This document shows positions 13,063 to 26,000 of a stretch of 64,000 nt of DNA, in pieces. The DNA comes from Brachypodius melanocephalos. Taxonomy: Eukaryota; Chordata; Aves; Passeriformes; Pycnonotidae. Under the pieces are notes generated by a model. That model was given only the letters and a program-made list of their open reading frames with translations, searched no databases and had not been told where the DNA came from. Position 1 is the stretch's first letter. The number at the start of each line of letters is the position of its first letter. The position numbers and the translations under genes were made by a program. The DNA lies in assembly GCA_013398615.1 (NCBI GenBank), contig VZSR01000520.1, positions 37,054,563 to 37,118,562 on the forward strand. Reading direction: 5' to 3'.

Positions 13063-13189
13063 CCTGATGGAGCAAGCCCAGAGGAGAGACACCAAGATGA
13101 TTAGAGGGATGGAGCACTTCTACAAGAAAAGACTTGAGAGAATTGGAATTGATCAGGCTGGACAAGAAGAGTCTTCACAGTGACCAAAT
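13063..13189 (+). mobile_element. Inverted CR1 fragment, a second copy of the segment at 12693-12821
   Basis: This piece matches the reverse complement of 12693-12821 at roughly 90 percent by eye, with a 3-base deletion and scattered substitutions. It lacks both CR1 ends and stops abruptly at GTGACCAAAT. With the first CR1 it forms an inverted repeat with a 241-base spacer. It could be an inverted partial duplication or an unrelated truncated insertion of the same subfamily. Confidence 0.85.
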
Positions 13190-14044
13190 GGGAATTTGAG
13201 GAAATAGGTTGATTTTTTAGGGGTTGACTTAGCAAGATAAAAGCATCTTTTGGGGAATGAGATGGTCACATAGCAGCAAAAATGTATTATCTTTTACTAA
13301 CAGTAAGAAAACTTGAAAAGTTCTGTAGACTTCAGAAATTAAGCCAAGAATTAGATTAATATCTTTGATGATCACTCCTCGAAAATGGTTTCTTTTTAAA
13401 TTTGTCATCTTAGTATCAAAAATGCATATATTTGATATTTGCTTTCAACACATAGTCAGAATTCATACCCTTAGATGTATACATACCAGATCACAGAGGG
13501 GAGACCTGTACTGATGATGTGAGAAGGGGAAGAGCAGTAAATTGCATTTCTGTGAAGTTGCTGGTCTTATTCTACAGTTGCTACATGCATCTGGATAAAT
13601 TAGCTCTCAAGCTATTAAGTAAGCAAACATCTTGTTCCACCTGAGAGATCTACAGACCTATTTCATTTGGTCCACTGATTTTCAGTGGTTTCATACAGGC
13701 TGGAGTAAGGAAAATTAGCTGTCCTGGCAGTTCCAGAAAATCAGCAACTGACAAACACTTGCTAGGGCATCCATGTCTTGGGAATGCAGCCACTCACTCA
13801 TCTTAAATGTGAGGATTTCCCCTGATTTGACTGGCCAAAAGTGTTCATAGACTCTAGGGATACCCCCAAACAGTTACTGTCCCAAAACATTAAGGAAAAA
13901 CATGGAAACAGGAAACTTATTAAGAACTCTTTCATTCCTTACTGAATGAGAACTTGATGGACAATTTATGTGAAATTGCAATTTTATTAGAAATGCTCAC
14001 ATATCAACCTCAAAATATTTATGCCCAAATTGTAGTGGGATTTT

Positions 14045-14110
14045 TGTTGTTGTTGTTTTTGGTTTTTTTGTTGTTGTTTTTTGGTTTTTGTTGTTGTTGT
14101 TGTTGTGGTT
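14045..14110. repeat. (GTT)n-like microsatellite, interrupted
   Basis: Runs of GTT are broken by G/T homopolymers. Translation in one direction gives Leu/Phe/Cys-rich nonsense and in the other Gln/Asn/Lys-rich nonsense, so apparent open frames across it are artefacts. Confidence 0.85.
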
Positions 14111-15819
14111 TAGGTTTTTTTTCAATTTCCACTATATTAAAAGCAAAGTTCCCCTCAAGCCTTCTTGGCCTGAGAATGTTGTGTGATGAAGTGACAAAAG
14201 AATAGTTGAAAATTAGAAAGTTGAAGTGTTGAAAGGCGTGACGAAGTCTGGCATTATTCTTCACTCATTCCTTTCAATTCTGTGGTATCTGAAGTTGGAC
14301 AAGGCAGGCCAAATTTACTCAACTAAAGGTGGGACAGATAATAGTACTGAGAGTGAGTTGTTGAGAGATTTATTTAATTAATGTTACCGAAAGACTTCAA
14401 AATCTTTAGCTAGATAATGTTCTAAAAGTATCGCATTTCCTTCAATAAAGATTACAGCTGGGAATACCTGCTCAAGATGCAGCATTTACAGTGTTGCACA
14501 AAATAGAAGGTATATAACAAGGAGAAATAAGAAAAATATTTTTGAAAACTTATTTGATTTTTTAAAAGAATTCTTTAGGCTTGTGGCTGTGTAGATCTAC
14601 CACACAGATTGAGGAATCATTACAATGATTGCAATGCCTTAAAGCAACAGGCAAGCTGAGCATTAAGGCTCTTAATTAAGAATGCTGAAAATAATATTTG
14701 TTCTTTCTGTGCTCTAGAACCAGCACTCTAAAATATTTCCTTAATATAAAATAAATTATTTTCCGTCTTTTTATTCCGTTACAAATTACAGTGGAACTCA
14801 ATAATGAATAGAGCTGAATTCCTTAGTTAAAGAAAGGAAAGATGAGGTGATAATTGCTCTTGTGTTCTCTTTTGAGGGATCCCTCACTCAGTATTCTGGC
14901 CTGAAAGAGTCACAATGAATTGAGAATGTAGTTACAAGTTTGGGAGTACTCTAAAATTCAGGCCAGAGAGCTTTGTGTCCAAAGATAAAACATCACTTAT
15001 GAAAATCAACTTCATTATTGTTTTCATTTTAACTGGTGTTAGGAAGAGAGCAGAGACATGAGGAATGGTGACTTAACCTGTGCTTTGGTTTCTGCTCTTA
15101 CCTTCAGCCCTAGATTTTATTTAAATGGTTTGACCCTTCCTCATTCTTCGAGTCTCTCATTTTTTTGATTATTGTCTTGGGGCTAATCTCACTTTCCTGG
15201 TCTTTCTGTTCTGCCTTGTTTTTCCACTCTCAAGGTCATTGGTGCAATCCCTCTTTCCCTGGTTTCAAGAGGGCAGACCCCTCCTGCCAGCCATCCATAA
15301 GGATCTGGCAGCTGGTATTGGTACTTCAGAGACAAACATGTAACTGCCATATGAAATAACTTCCTAAGGGCCAAATTCTGCTTGCATTAGTAATGCAAAC
15401 AATGCCATTAAATTCACTCTGAATTTATGCTGTTAATTAACACGGTGTTATTTTTCTGTTATTTGTGGTTCTTTTCAAAAGGCATCAAAAATCAGAACAA
15501 AAAATCCAATGTAATAACATCCTACAAATTACTTTAATTATGGAGTAATATTAAAAGGTATCTAAAAATACATTAAATATTTTCTTCATGTTATTCCAGG
15601 TTTCCAATGCTGTGGTTGCCAGAGCATAGTTACACTATTGCAATGTAAGGATGAGGGCTCATGAGATTTTTATATTCTTCATTTTTTTCTCCACACTATA
15701 TAAATCTCTAAAATCCAAAAACAACAACACAACACCTCCCAAACCACAAAGAGATATTTAACTGAATTTTTACATGCTGACAAGGCACTTAATTCCTGAT
15801 TTTACAAAGTGTTAACTGG

Positions 15820-15888
15820 TTTTTTTCTTTTTTTTTTTTTTTCTTTTTTTTTTTTCTTTTTTCTTTTTTCTTTTTTTTTTTTTTTTTC
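15820..15888. repeat. Polypyrimidine tract, T with regularly spaced C
   Basis: About 69 bases of T are interrupted by single C residues, several at about 6-base spacing. On the complementary strand this is a pure purine tract. It is simple-sequence DNA. Confidence 0.9.
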
Positions 15889-16502
15889 TGCATAGCTTAA
15901 AATCTGAGAAGGACTAGAACCTTGTGTTTTTGGGATGAATTATGTGTGCTTGTTCCAGCCACAAGAATCTAGTAATAGTATGCACCTACCTACTTGTAAA
16001 AAATCACTTTAGTTTCAAGATTTTGAAACTAGATATTGAAGATATTTGAAAAAATAATGAATGCTTGACTTTGCGATCAAATAATTGATTTCATTCATGT
16101 GTAACCTAGAAAGAATTGAAATGTTCATGTAGAAGTTTTATGAGTTGCCTAAATTCCTGTGATACAAAAAGTGGAAAACACAGCTGGCTTAATATGGTGT
16201 ATCCATTGGTTACTCTACCTCTTTTTACTAATATCTCCTGTATTTGGAACACATCAATCTTTTGGTGATCTCCAGCTAAAAAAAAAAATCCCAAAAATAA
16301 ATTAACAAAAACCTACCAAAACAAAACAAAATACCCAAATGCTTCTGACAAGTAAAGATGGCATTCATCTTTCCATCAGGAACACCTAACTGGGGTTAGC
16401 ATCTGATGTCAAGTGCATATACATTTGTATGTCACAGTATTGTACCCAGCCACAAATGAAAGACACAAATTAAATGTGAGAGAGCAGAATAATGTACCAG
16501 GC

Positions 16503-16537
16503 TTTTTTTCTTTTTTTTTTTTTCTTTTTTTTTTTTC
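16503..16537. repeat. Second T-rich pyrimidine tract
   Basis: T runs interrupted by single C residues, ending CCCTACAG. It resembles a splice acceptor tract, but no open exon with a usable donor follows it. Confidence 0.85.
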
Positions 16538-19256
16538 CCTACAGATGATCAAGAAAAGCCCCACTGAGAGGAAAACATCTACTATTATTCCTAAAATGAC
16601 ACTTGGAAACAAATATCACAACTCGAATAAGCCTGAAAATTAAAGTCAATGCAGCCTAAATAACAAAGGCTATCAAAAGATAAAAGTTATGCAGAGAAGA
16701 AAAACCTTAAAACAAGATAATGCTTTTATTTGTCTCTCCTAAATGATATAAAAATCTACCAAATCAGAAGGTCCAATATGATCAAGCATTCCCTTCCAGT
16801 TACGTACATAGATATTTTCAGCATTTCGTGATATTTGATTCTATACAAAAATTAATTTGGTTCATGCCCCCTAAAACTATCATTGATATTAGATTAATTA
16901 GAAGCTTCTGCAAATACACCAGAACCATGAACTCTGAAGAGGGAGTTGAGGAAATCAAATGCAGAAACACAGAAGAGCTTTGCTGGGACCCTCTTGACTC
17001 CTGATCAGTCCACTGTTCTAGGTGGTAAAATAACACAATCAGATTCATTGACCAACTTCCTTAGTGATGAGCTCAAAGTAGGTATTCAGACAAATCTGAG
17101 GAGCTGAGCTGCAGGAGCACAGCTTTTTCTGCTTCTATATTTAATGTAACCTCCAGTTCAGGTCCATCTCTGTGACAGATTTTTCAAGAAGATTACATAT
17201 TTTATATGTATAATATGCTGAATGATGGGTATCAGCTCCTGACAGAAGGTTCTTTCACTTTGAAGGGTTTTGGGATGGCCATGCTGCAGAACAGAAAATA
17301 ATGCAGTTGCAGGGAGGATACTTGTCTCCCTGGCCTAAAACTTGCTCTCTAAGACTTGGATCTTGATCTGGGCCCACAGCCTAAAATAGCAGAGGACCCA
17401 GACAGGTTGTGGGGCTAGGTGCACTGCTTTTTCAAAGCCCTTCCACTCGTGATGAACTCACAGATGCCAATGCTGCAGAAAAATGGATACATGCTTATCT
17501 CTCGCCATTTCATTTTTACTCTTAATTCTATTTGAATGTAAGATTTCAAATGGACTTGAAAAATTTTACCTGAAAGAGGAAAAAGCAAAAAAAGCTGTGA
17601 GAAAAGGAAACCAGATTTCCACTGGAGACTGTTTAACAACCTGAACTAGAGCTGTCAGCACCATGAACCTACTGCTATAAGATCATGCAGATCTCTTGTC
17701 ATATCCCAGAGTATTTGCATGCTCTGCTCACTGCCACATCTGAAATACTTATTCCTGATCTGGTTTTATTTCAATTCTGTTCCATAAGAACCACATTTTC
17801 TTTTAGCGAAGCAGAAGATATTTGTTAGAACATTTTATAATTCTTTATTTAAAATGGTAAGATATTCAATTCCTTCTTGGATATTAAACATTATCCTCAT
17901 GGTTACAGATGAGAGAGGCACATGTCTCAAATTCAAGATTAATCCTTTCCTCAGGTGATGTATATAAAGGGAAATTTCCAAGGTTAAGTGTACATCCTAT
18001 GCAGTTTTAGCTGATTACAGTTTTATGAATGCAGTTTTAAGAGGTGCCTAATTCCCACTGAAACCATCAAAAATTTCCATCTACTGTGCACACCTCACTG
18101 TTACAGAGACTGCTTTTCAAATGGACCTTTATTTTCAGCAAAAAAACGAAGCTGCAGTTCTCCCACAGCAAATCTATGGGATCACTCCAGCTTATAAATT
18201 TCCTGTCTTCTTTACCTCATGGACTCAGGTAAATGTGGAGGGCTGTTCCATAAACAAGCCAGCAGAGGTTAGAGCACCTAGAAAGCAACAATGAGAAACT
18301 TGGCAGACGGTGCTGGTTCACTGGTGTTATACTCACCACAACAGGCAAAACACGTAACTATTTTCAGTCTCTACCCTCTCAGCTCCATTTCCCCTCACAG
18401 GTAGGCCAGGCAGCAGTCTATTTTAGGCATTACAAAATCATTTCCAAGGCAGGAGGGACTCGTGGAAAATTACACCATATTCAAAGGGGACAGACACAGT
18501 CTGGCAGCATCCTCTCAATTCTAGAGGGGGTAGGTGTCTAACTCCTCAAAAAAGAATATATTTGTGCAGGTTAGGATTTTGTCTACCCCCATATGCTCAA
18601 TAAAATCAGCCAGAGGAAGTGCTGAGGGGATTTCAAGCTACATCTTTATCATGGGTTAGTAAAGTGCCGAAGGCAAGTGTAATCAACCTCATGATTCAAA
18701 AGAGAAATGACTCAGATGAAACAGACTGTAAAGGGGATTTTTTTCTTGGAGGACTCCCACACAGGACCCGATGGTTCTCCCATACTCCAACATGAAGTGA
18801 ATAGTGCTCCCAACAGCTAGAATCTCTCCCCCCACAAAAAAGAGAAAAAAGAAAAAAAAGTGTGTTATTTCCTGTTTTCTTCAAGCCCCAATTCTGTGAG
18901 TGCTTATATGAAGTTGTAACCTCTTTCTGGCTGGAATGGCAGCACAGATGATTATTTTGGGTAAGACTGCAGATAGTAGAAACTCTCATGGTGCTGTCTC
19001 CCCCACAAGTAATTTTCTTTTTTCCATTCAAGCATCTTTTTCTCCTTGCTCCAATATTTACTCCAGCCCTTCTATTTCCCAGGATGACATCTGCCCGGGG
19101 ATCTGTGTATAAAGTTCCCGAACTGTACGTAAAGTCATGACATTATAATGTAAGAACTTTTGACATTCACAGAACTCATTTACATTTGCAAGCATCATCC
19201 AGAGAATCCCACAAAGCCCAGTGAGCTGCCTTGGAGAAGTGTTTATCAGCCTAGGC

Positions 19257-19380
19257 TGTTTTACAGGTGAGGAAACTGGGACAGAAGTTTTCCCAAACCT
19301 GACAGAAAGCTGTTTTCAAGGCCAGCTAGTGAGACAGAGATGGAAAGAAGAGGAAAACCCAGGAGTTACTGACTCCAGCC
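19257..19380 (-). mobile_element. MIR-type SINE remnant (ancient)
   Basis: The plus strand has the order expected for a reversed MIR. It reads TTTTACAGGTGAGGAAACTG, then CCAGCTAGTGAGACAGAGATGG, then AACCCAGGAGTTACTGACTCC. These correspond to the 3' TTTCCTCATCTGTAAAATG block, the core AGCTGTGTGACC region and the 5' GACTCTGGAGCC block of MIR. It is strongly diverged, consistent with an old insertion. Confidence 0.68.
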
Positions 19381-21250
19381 ATATTGTCACTGCACCAGGC
19401 AACTCTCTTTCAAAATGAAACATGAGCTTTTTGGTTATAGAACATAAATGTCTCAAAATCTGATCATTTCAATAGCTCTGTTCTCTATTGCTTTCAAGAG
19501 GGAGAGATTTCTGATGTTTTCCATCCTTCAGTAAGTGAAAACATCTCAGGACTCCCATCTACCTGTACAGTGACATTTTATTCCCTCCTTTCCAGCAGGT
19601 GGAAGTGGTAACAGAGCCAAGAAAGAGCTATTCCTTGTCAAAGTAATTGAGGGCAGCAGGTACAAGAGCCCAGGAGTGTTCAAATGCTAACAAGAATGTA
19701 TCAGGAATACATACAACATTTAACAATTCACAGAAATGCAAGGTTGTCAAGTACTTGTGAGTATTGTAATGTATTATGAGTAACTTAATGACCTAATTTA
19801 AACAATTTTTTCTCTGCGTTTGTTAGTTCTGATGTATCATCTTTTTCCAGATTCCAAGAATACACTGTCTTGCAATTGAAATTTCTGAATGACGTGTGCC
19901 ACAGGCAGTGGGTGATAGAATCTCAGTTCCTATGTAACTTCTCTTTTCAGTAATGAAGAGACAACAACAGAACTAACGTAGGAGGCCGAGTTTCTCTTGT
20001 AGATTTGTGGTCACTCAGTTGCAAAGTGGGCAGTACCAGAATACAATGGTTCTCAGCTTATTTGGGGCTTGAAAGTTGGGGGGTTCTGCTGCATTGGTTT
20101 TTCTTGTAGGATATCTGCCACTTGAAGGTATGGATTCCCAGCAATATGTAGCTTTACTCTTGTATTTTATTCATCATTGGTCTAGAAGATAATTGTCATT
20201 ATATAATAGTTACATCAATTTCTTTTGCTAGTGCATAAAGAAAAGGTTTTTACATGCTACTTTGAACTCCAATGGCAGTCTATTTTTGTTGCCTAGAGAA
20301 AGTTTTGCAGAGTTTCATTTCCTCTAAAGTGGAAAAGCATAGTACTGTAAAAATACTACAAAGGGAAAACTCATGAAAGGTAATTAATTTTTTTAAAAAA
20401 TCATGATTTTTCAGTGATATTTCCTTCCAGAATATAGTAACAATGTTGTTATTTAGCAAGAACACAAAGAAAACTTCTAACTTTTCTACCTTCTGTGGCT
20501 CTTAATGAATCTGTCCCTGTCATCACCACCTCACATTTCCTTATTGTCCTCTTCCAGTTTGCAATGTTTTGTATATCCTAAAACCCGTATCCTGGATTTG
20601 AGTTTGAAAAACACAAACCTGATCTTTCTGATGTGGAAGGTTCTGAGTGAACCAAAAGCTTAAGAAAGAGGAGAAAAAAAAATTGAACAGAGGAAACAGA
20701 GAAGAACAACTGCTCCAAATGACTGTGGAGCACATTCATCCTGGTTTTGGGGTGGTTGTTTTACTGTCTTCTCAGTGCACAGGGATATGGCCTCTGGTGA
20801 GCCATGGGACTTCACAGTTTTCTGTGTGAATGAAGGCATTTCTCATCACGTGGGCTGAAGCAGTCAGCCCTAATGCCTCTGGTGGCCCTCAGCTCCTACT
20901 GTTCACCAAGAAGGCATTAAGGAAGATGACAGACAAAGATACGTGAAACATATTAGAAACGTTGGTCTGTACCCTACCTTGAGTTTTGTCCCTTCTGAAA
21001 AATGTCCCAAGAGAGGATTTCATCCTGAAGATTGTTTATGCCTGTAATGAGGGAGGGGAGAGAGATGTACATCACCCTTCCCAAAATCCCACATCTGTTT
21101 CAACTCCATTGAATTACACACACCTCACTCAGCTTTCTCCTCAGCACTAAAGCATTGAGGGTGCTGAAAACCCACTGGGCTGAGCAGTGGGTACCAAATG
21201 TAAAGGTGTCCTGCTATGGCCCTACAACGGGAAATGAAATCTTGAAATCA
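19381..21250. other. Non-coding stretch, nothing recognised
   Basis: AT-rich unique sequence without a supported exon or an identifiable repeat family. Confidence 0.55.
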
Positions 21251-21494
21251 GAGAACAAAGTCTAACAAAGGCTCTGGAAAGGAGATATGATCAAAAACAG
21301 GGCAAATGAAAAGACCAAGAAAATTCAGAACTGGAGTGATTGCCACCAAATGGACTGAGATGAAATGCAGTGAAAAGGACCAAAACTTGCCAGGCCGTTT
21401 GGTGGTAGTCACTCCATTTTCCAAATTTTCTTAGTTTTTTCATTTGCACTGTTTTTGATCATATCTCTTTTCCAGAGTGTTAGATTTTGTTCTC
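21251..21494. repeat. Long imperfect palindrome (hairpin), about 100-base arms, 41-base loop
   Basis: The left arm 21251-21353 pairs with the right arm 21395-21494 at about 88 percent identity by eye, with one 4-base gap and one 1-base gap. The arms begin GAGAACAAAGTCTAAC and end GTTAGATTTTGTTCTC. The outer ends show no TA or 8-base duplication that I can see. It could be a decayed miniature inverted-repeat transposon, a local inverted duplication, or a source of hairpin RNA. I do not recognise the family. Confidence 0.85.
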
Positions 21495-23020
21495 CTAAAA
21501 GTCATCTCACCACCACTGCTGCTGCCAAAAAAAGGAGTGCAAAATCACCCAATGAAGCAAAAGTAGGAAAATGACTGGAAAACACAAAAATTACAGCCAG
21601 ATCTGATTTTCTGTTGATTTATGAGATAATATTAATATTTAGAAATACACCATTGGCTCATATGAGGCTGAGGAAAAATCCATAGACCTATATTCTTTTG
21701 AGAATTTAATATTCTTTCAGAAGTTGAAAAGCTGTGTGAAATTGGACAGGTTTTGCAACAATTTCATTTAGGGGAAAAACCAGGAAACTTCTGATAATGC
21801 CAAAACATCCCATTCCTACATTTTTGGCATTAAACCATTGGACTTGTCACTTGAAAAGAAACCCAACTTTTAAAAATTCAGGAAATAAATGTATCAGCAT
21901 TAAAAATTAAGCAAACACTAAAATGTGAATGTCCTGAAATAATTATTTTCTAATTATTTAACTTCATGGAGAATTTGACAACTTATTTTTTTCCTCAAAA
22001 TCAGAACTAGTTTTAAATTCTTGAACTCCTTTGTGAGATAGAATACCTTTTTTCTACATAGTGTTAATCTTTCAAGAGGAATGATGTTGTCAAAACCTGA
22101 CGAATAGGAGAACAGGGCATTTGTGCCTCTGAAGCTTAATTATTGTAGAGCCATTCAAACAGGGATTTCAGACCCTCCATAACTTGTTTTCCAGGGTAAT
22201 GACATGCACAGAAGGGAATTTAGATTTATCTGAATGAAAATTTTAAGAATCTGGCTACATTTTATGGCAAACTCAGACTGAGTTTTGTATTTCTCATGAA
22301 AACATATTGGAATTTTATGTGAAAGCAAGTTTTGCATTACACACTATGTCCATCTGAATGTTTTGGCTTCTAACCTCAGAGGTTAAAACTTGTCTCCACT
22401 GGGTGAAATTTCATTAGGTTTGAACGAATTCTTGTCTCTGTTTTTCCACTTGTCCCTTTGTCTTCTAAGTCTTTTTTTTCCTTAGTACTATCTAATACTG
22501 GTGTATTTCCCATTCCTGGGTGAAAAACATTCTCCTCCTCCAACCTGCAGTCATTTGGAACAAACGGCCATTCCTCTGTCTACCTGAATACCCATAATTT
22601 TCCATACATAACCTGAAAATAAAAATTAAAAAGCTTTGTCTTTTGACTTTCTGAATGTTATCTTCATCTTGTTATTAAGGCTTTTTTTTATTCTTCAGTA
22701 AATATTTTATTTAACACAGTAAAGCCTTTTGGGTTAGGCTTTATATGATAGAAATTATAAAAATGGATTTACATTGTGTTGTGAATGATGATACTTAAAC
22801 TACTCATGTGCCTACATTCTTCTTCTCAACCTCTATTCCTTTATAAGCAGAGAATGGAGCGTACTTAAGGAAAACAAGATTCATTTCCTTAAAAACTCTA
22901 AGCTAATGCATTGTTATGTTTGTTATTGTGGTTTCTGTGAGAGGAGAGGAAGAAGGATAACAATGTGGGCACTTCTAAAGCAAAGCATTTCCAAAGCAAA
23001 GTCCATATCAGTGGCTTTCC

Positions 23021-23054
23021 GCTTCCTTCCTTCCTCTTCCTCTTCCTCTTTCTG
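23021..23054. repeat. CTTCC/CTTCCT simple repeat
   Basis: A pure pyrimidine run of CTTCC and TTCCTC units. On the minus strand it reads as a Lys/Arg-rich stretch inside a 154-codon open frame, which explains that frame's basic patch. Confidence 0.9.
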
Positions 23055-26000
23055 CTTGATTCATGACAAAATGTAAGACCCTCTGCAGCATGAAACAATA
23101 ATTTCCCCACATGGTGGAATTTTACTGATCTCAGAGTGTGATAACACATGGCTACACTCTGTATTGAACCTGCTTCAGAGCCCAGGGGGAGCCTTGACCT
23201 ACCTGCACGATGTGAAACGAGGCAACAGCAATCCTTGGGACAGCTTTCCATGGGGACAGCGGCAGAGGGAGCACTGGGCACCGGGGGGGACAACACAGCA
23301 GGAACCAGGAATTTCAGGCAGCAACACAGGTGTGCAAAGCTGAGTGCACAGCCCAGGTACAAAGCATCACAGTCCTGTGCCTAGCCAGCCATCCATACAG
23401 CCATGTAAACTGGTGTGAGTTCTGTATGGGACTGCGCTTTTCTACCTCACTTCCTCCAAAACAACAAAAGGTAGAGCAAAACAACAGCAATGGCTTTGAC
23501 TGCCCCTTCATCAGCTCGCAGAGAGTGGAAGTACCCCCAAACCAAGGCTACCTTGGTGCACCTGTGTGTGTGAACAGAGACAGAAGCTGTGTGTGCAGTA
23601 CTAACACCAGTATATTGTGTCTGTGTCTAGATCCTCTGACAATCAGACAATTATTATGAAGCAGTGGTAAATTTTGCTGCTGAAAGTCCACCATTTAAAA
23701 ATCTGTGCCTTTTAGTAACTTGAAAATTAAGGGACTTCTTTTCTAAAAGCATGATCAACAATGTGCGTTACCTAAATCAGTCTCCAAGATCTTGTCACTA
23801 GCCAGACTAATAATCCAATACTCTTTCCACAGTCTTCACAATAATGGACATATTTTCAGCTTTCTCAGGTTGGGCAACTTATCAAAGAGAACTATGTGGC
23901 TCCATGCAGAGCTGCAAGTGATTCTTAGCAGCTTACCCTACAGTACCTCATGCAGGGACTTGTGCTACATTCCCGTGGATTATGGACTTCATCAGAATCT
24001 TTGAAATGAAGTAGCTATCCAATATATACAGGGATCTCACAGGCAGCTAAAACTTTATTGACGCTGGGGAAGTGCACACATTTATTTATTAAATAAGAAA
24101 ATGTCTCGTACACATGCGCAGAGACACACGAACACACACATGCCAGCAGAGAGCATGGGGATAAGGAAATCTGAGACATTATCACCTGAGGTAGCAGAGA
24201 TGAGGGAAGGAGGCTTCTGTGCACCACACTTATTTTACCCCTGCTTTTCATTACGTGGATAACCTTAGAACTGTTCTTGTTAGCATTTAGAAAAAGGGAA
24301 AAATCTAGCCTCCTGCAGGGGAGCTATTATTGCTAGACTGTACTAGCATTATCTTGCTTATGGGGGGGGCATATTGTTTATGCAGCCTATTTATCAGTGT
24401 AGGAATGTATCTACCAATATAGCAATATCTCCACAGTAATGGCATACAAGAATAAAAGAGTTTTCATGAACACAGAGTTGCAGCCTGTAGCATGTACATC
24501 TGAGATACTAAAGGATTATTTACCTATCATTAAGATATGGATTTTTTTATCTAGTCCAGTTTTTCTTGCAGCAGAAATCATATTAAACTCTCTAGCTATT
24601 ATATCTAACATCCATTGGGCACCTTTTCATTCTGGGTAACCTAATATAAATGAAGAAAATAAATCCACAGCAATTTGTTGAGGCGCCTTTTCCCCCCTGC
24701 CCCCTCCTCATTTTCCTGAATTAAATTCACATAATAAAATCCAAGGGTTGCATTTCACTCACATCCGCTTCAATTAACGTGCATGACTTTGTATGAAATT
24801 TTTAATGGAAGAAAGAGGCTAAAACACAATATTTTTAAACCATTGTGTTGGGTAAAAATGCTGCATAAAACACAACGTGCTTATATGTCACACAACAGTC
24901 AGATGGGCTTTAAAATTCAGTGTAAGCCTTCCCAGTGCCCAATTTCTTTCATATTTTCCCATTATAGGATGTCTTTTAAGATATTTTAGTGATTTTAATT
25001 TAATGAAATATTATTCTATAATGTTGCTTTAGGAAATGTTTGCTTGTCTGAAACAACCAGGGCTAATAATAACAAAACCATTTATGATGGTAGACATATA
25101 ATGGCTGAAAACTGCAGTCAGTCAAGAGATTTTAACACAATATTTGGGGGTTTTTTTCCCTCTTGGATAATGGATTTCTGATGAATGGTTTGTTGGGTTT
25201 TTTTTTTTTTTTAAGATTGCTTTTTTGTTTAAAATTTCCCCTTCTGCTGAAAGACAAAGGGTAGTTTGGATACTTTCATAGGAAAATTGTGAACAATAAA
25301 AAATTGGTTTAGTAATATTTTTCACTAGGGAGAAAAATATTTTCTAAGAATAATATATGAGGAGTAGATGTAAAATTTGACTTCATTAACTCTATGTGCA
25401 AATCAGCTCATTTCCATTGCCTTTTTGCTACCCCATTTTAAAGTATCCCCCACCTATCCAAAGTGGGTCAAAAAGGTAATAACACAGAGACACCTGGTTA
25501 TATATCATATTCTGCCTCCTTTCTGAAACTTTTGGTGTTTGACATCTCAGGGCAACACCGGCAGAGCAGAGGGAGAATGAGATTACTCTCATTTTGCTGC
25601 ATGCAAGACATTTGCAGCTAGAAAATAATCTAAATTTTCTCTTCTTGTGTCTCACCTTAGGTTGGCTGAAAAACTGTCCTGTGCCATATAAAGAAATTGT
25701 TGACTATACTTTATGCCACTGGAGCAAGAATATGTTGCAATTATAGTCAGAGTTAGAGTCAGAGGCATCTGTTCCTTCATGTGAATAACATGGAAGTAGG
25801 TATCTTGTTTGTTCCATGGATTAATCTGCAAAGTCATCAGTTTTTCCAACTAGTTATCTCACATGCTGACTTCAACCCACCTGAAATAACTCAGAGGGAT
25901 GTAACTTTGCATGATTTTTTGGCTGTGTCCTGTTGGGTGGTTCCCTGTTTAATTCAGTCATAAAAGAATTTCAGCCCAGATCTTTCCCAGACTGCCCTTT

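Larger units (their letters stand above)
13190..19256. other. Non-coding stretch with low-complexity tracts
   Basis: I found no supported gene in this interval. Visible content is a GTT/TTG repeat near 14045-14110, a long interrupted T/C tract at 15820-15888 and another at 16503-16537. The remainder is AT-rich unique sequence. Confidence 0.6.

Noticed and set aside
12593..13067. Open frames on both strands around 12.6-13.1 kb
   Set aside because: All are explained by the CR1 sequence. The minus-strand frame is a decayed ORF2 tail and the plus-strand frames are shadows.
14019..14264. Gln/Asn/Lys-rich minus-strand frame
   Set aside because: It is translated GTT microsatellite sequence and is not a protein.
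22898..23362. 154-codon minus-strand open frame with a Lys/Arg-rich patch
   Set aside because: The basic patch is translated CTTCC simple repeat. There is no domain and no splice structure, and overlapping frames are also open on the other strand because of local GC richness.
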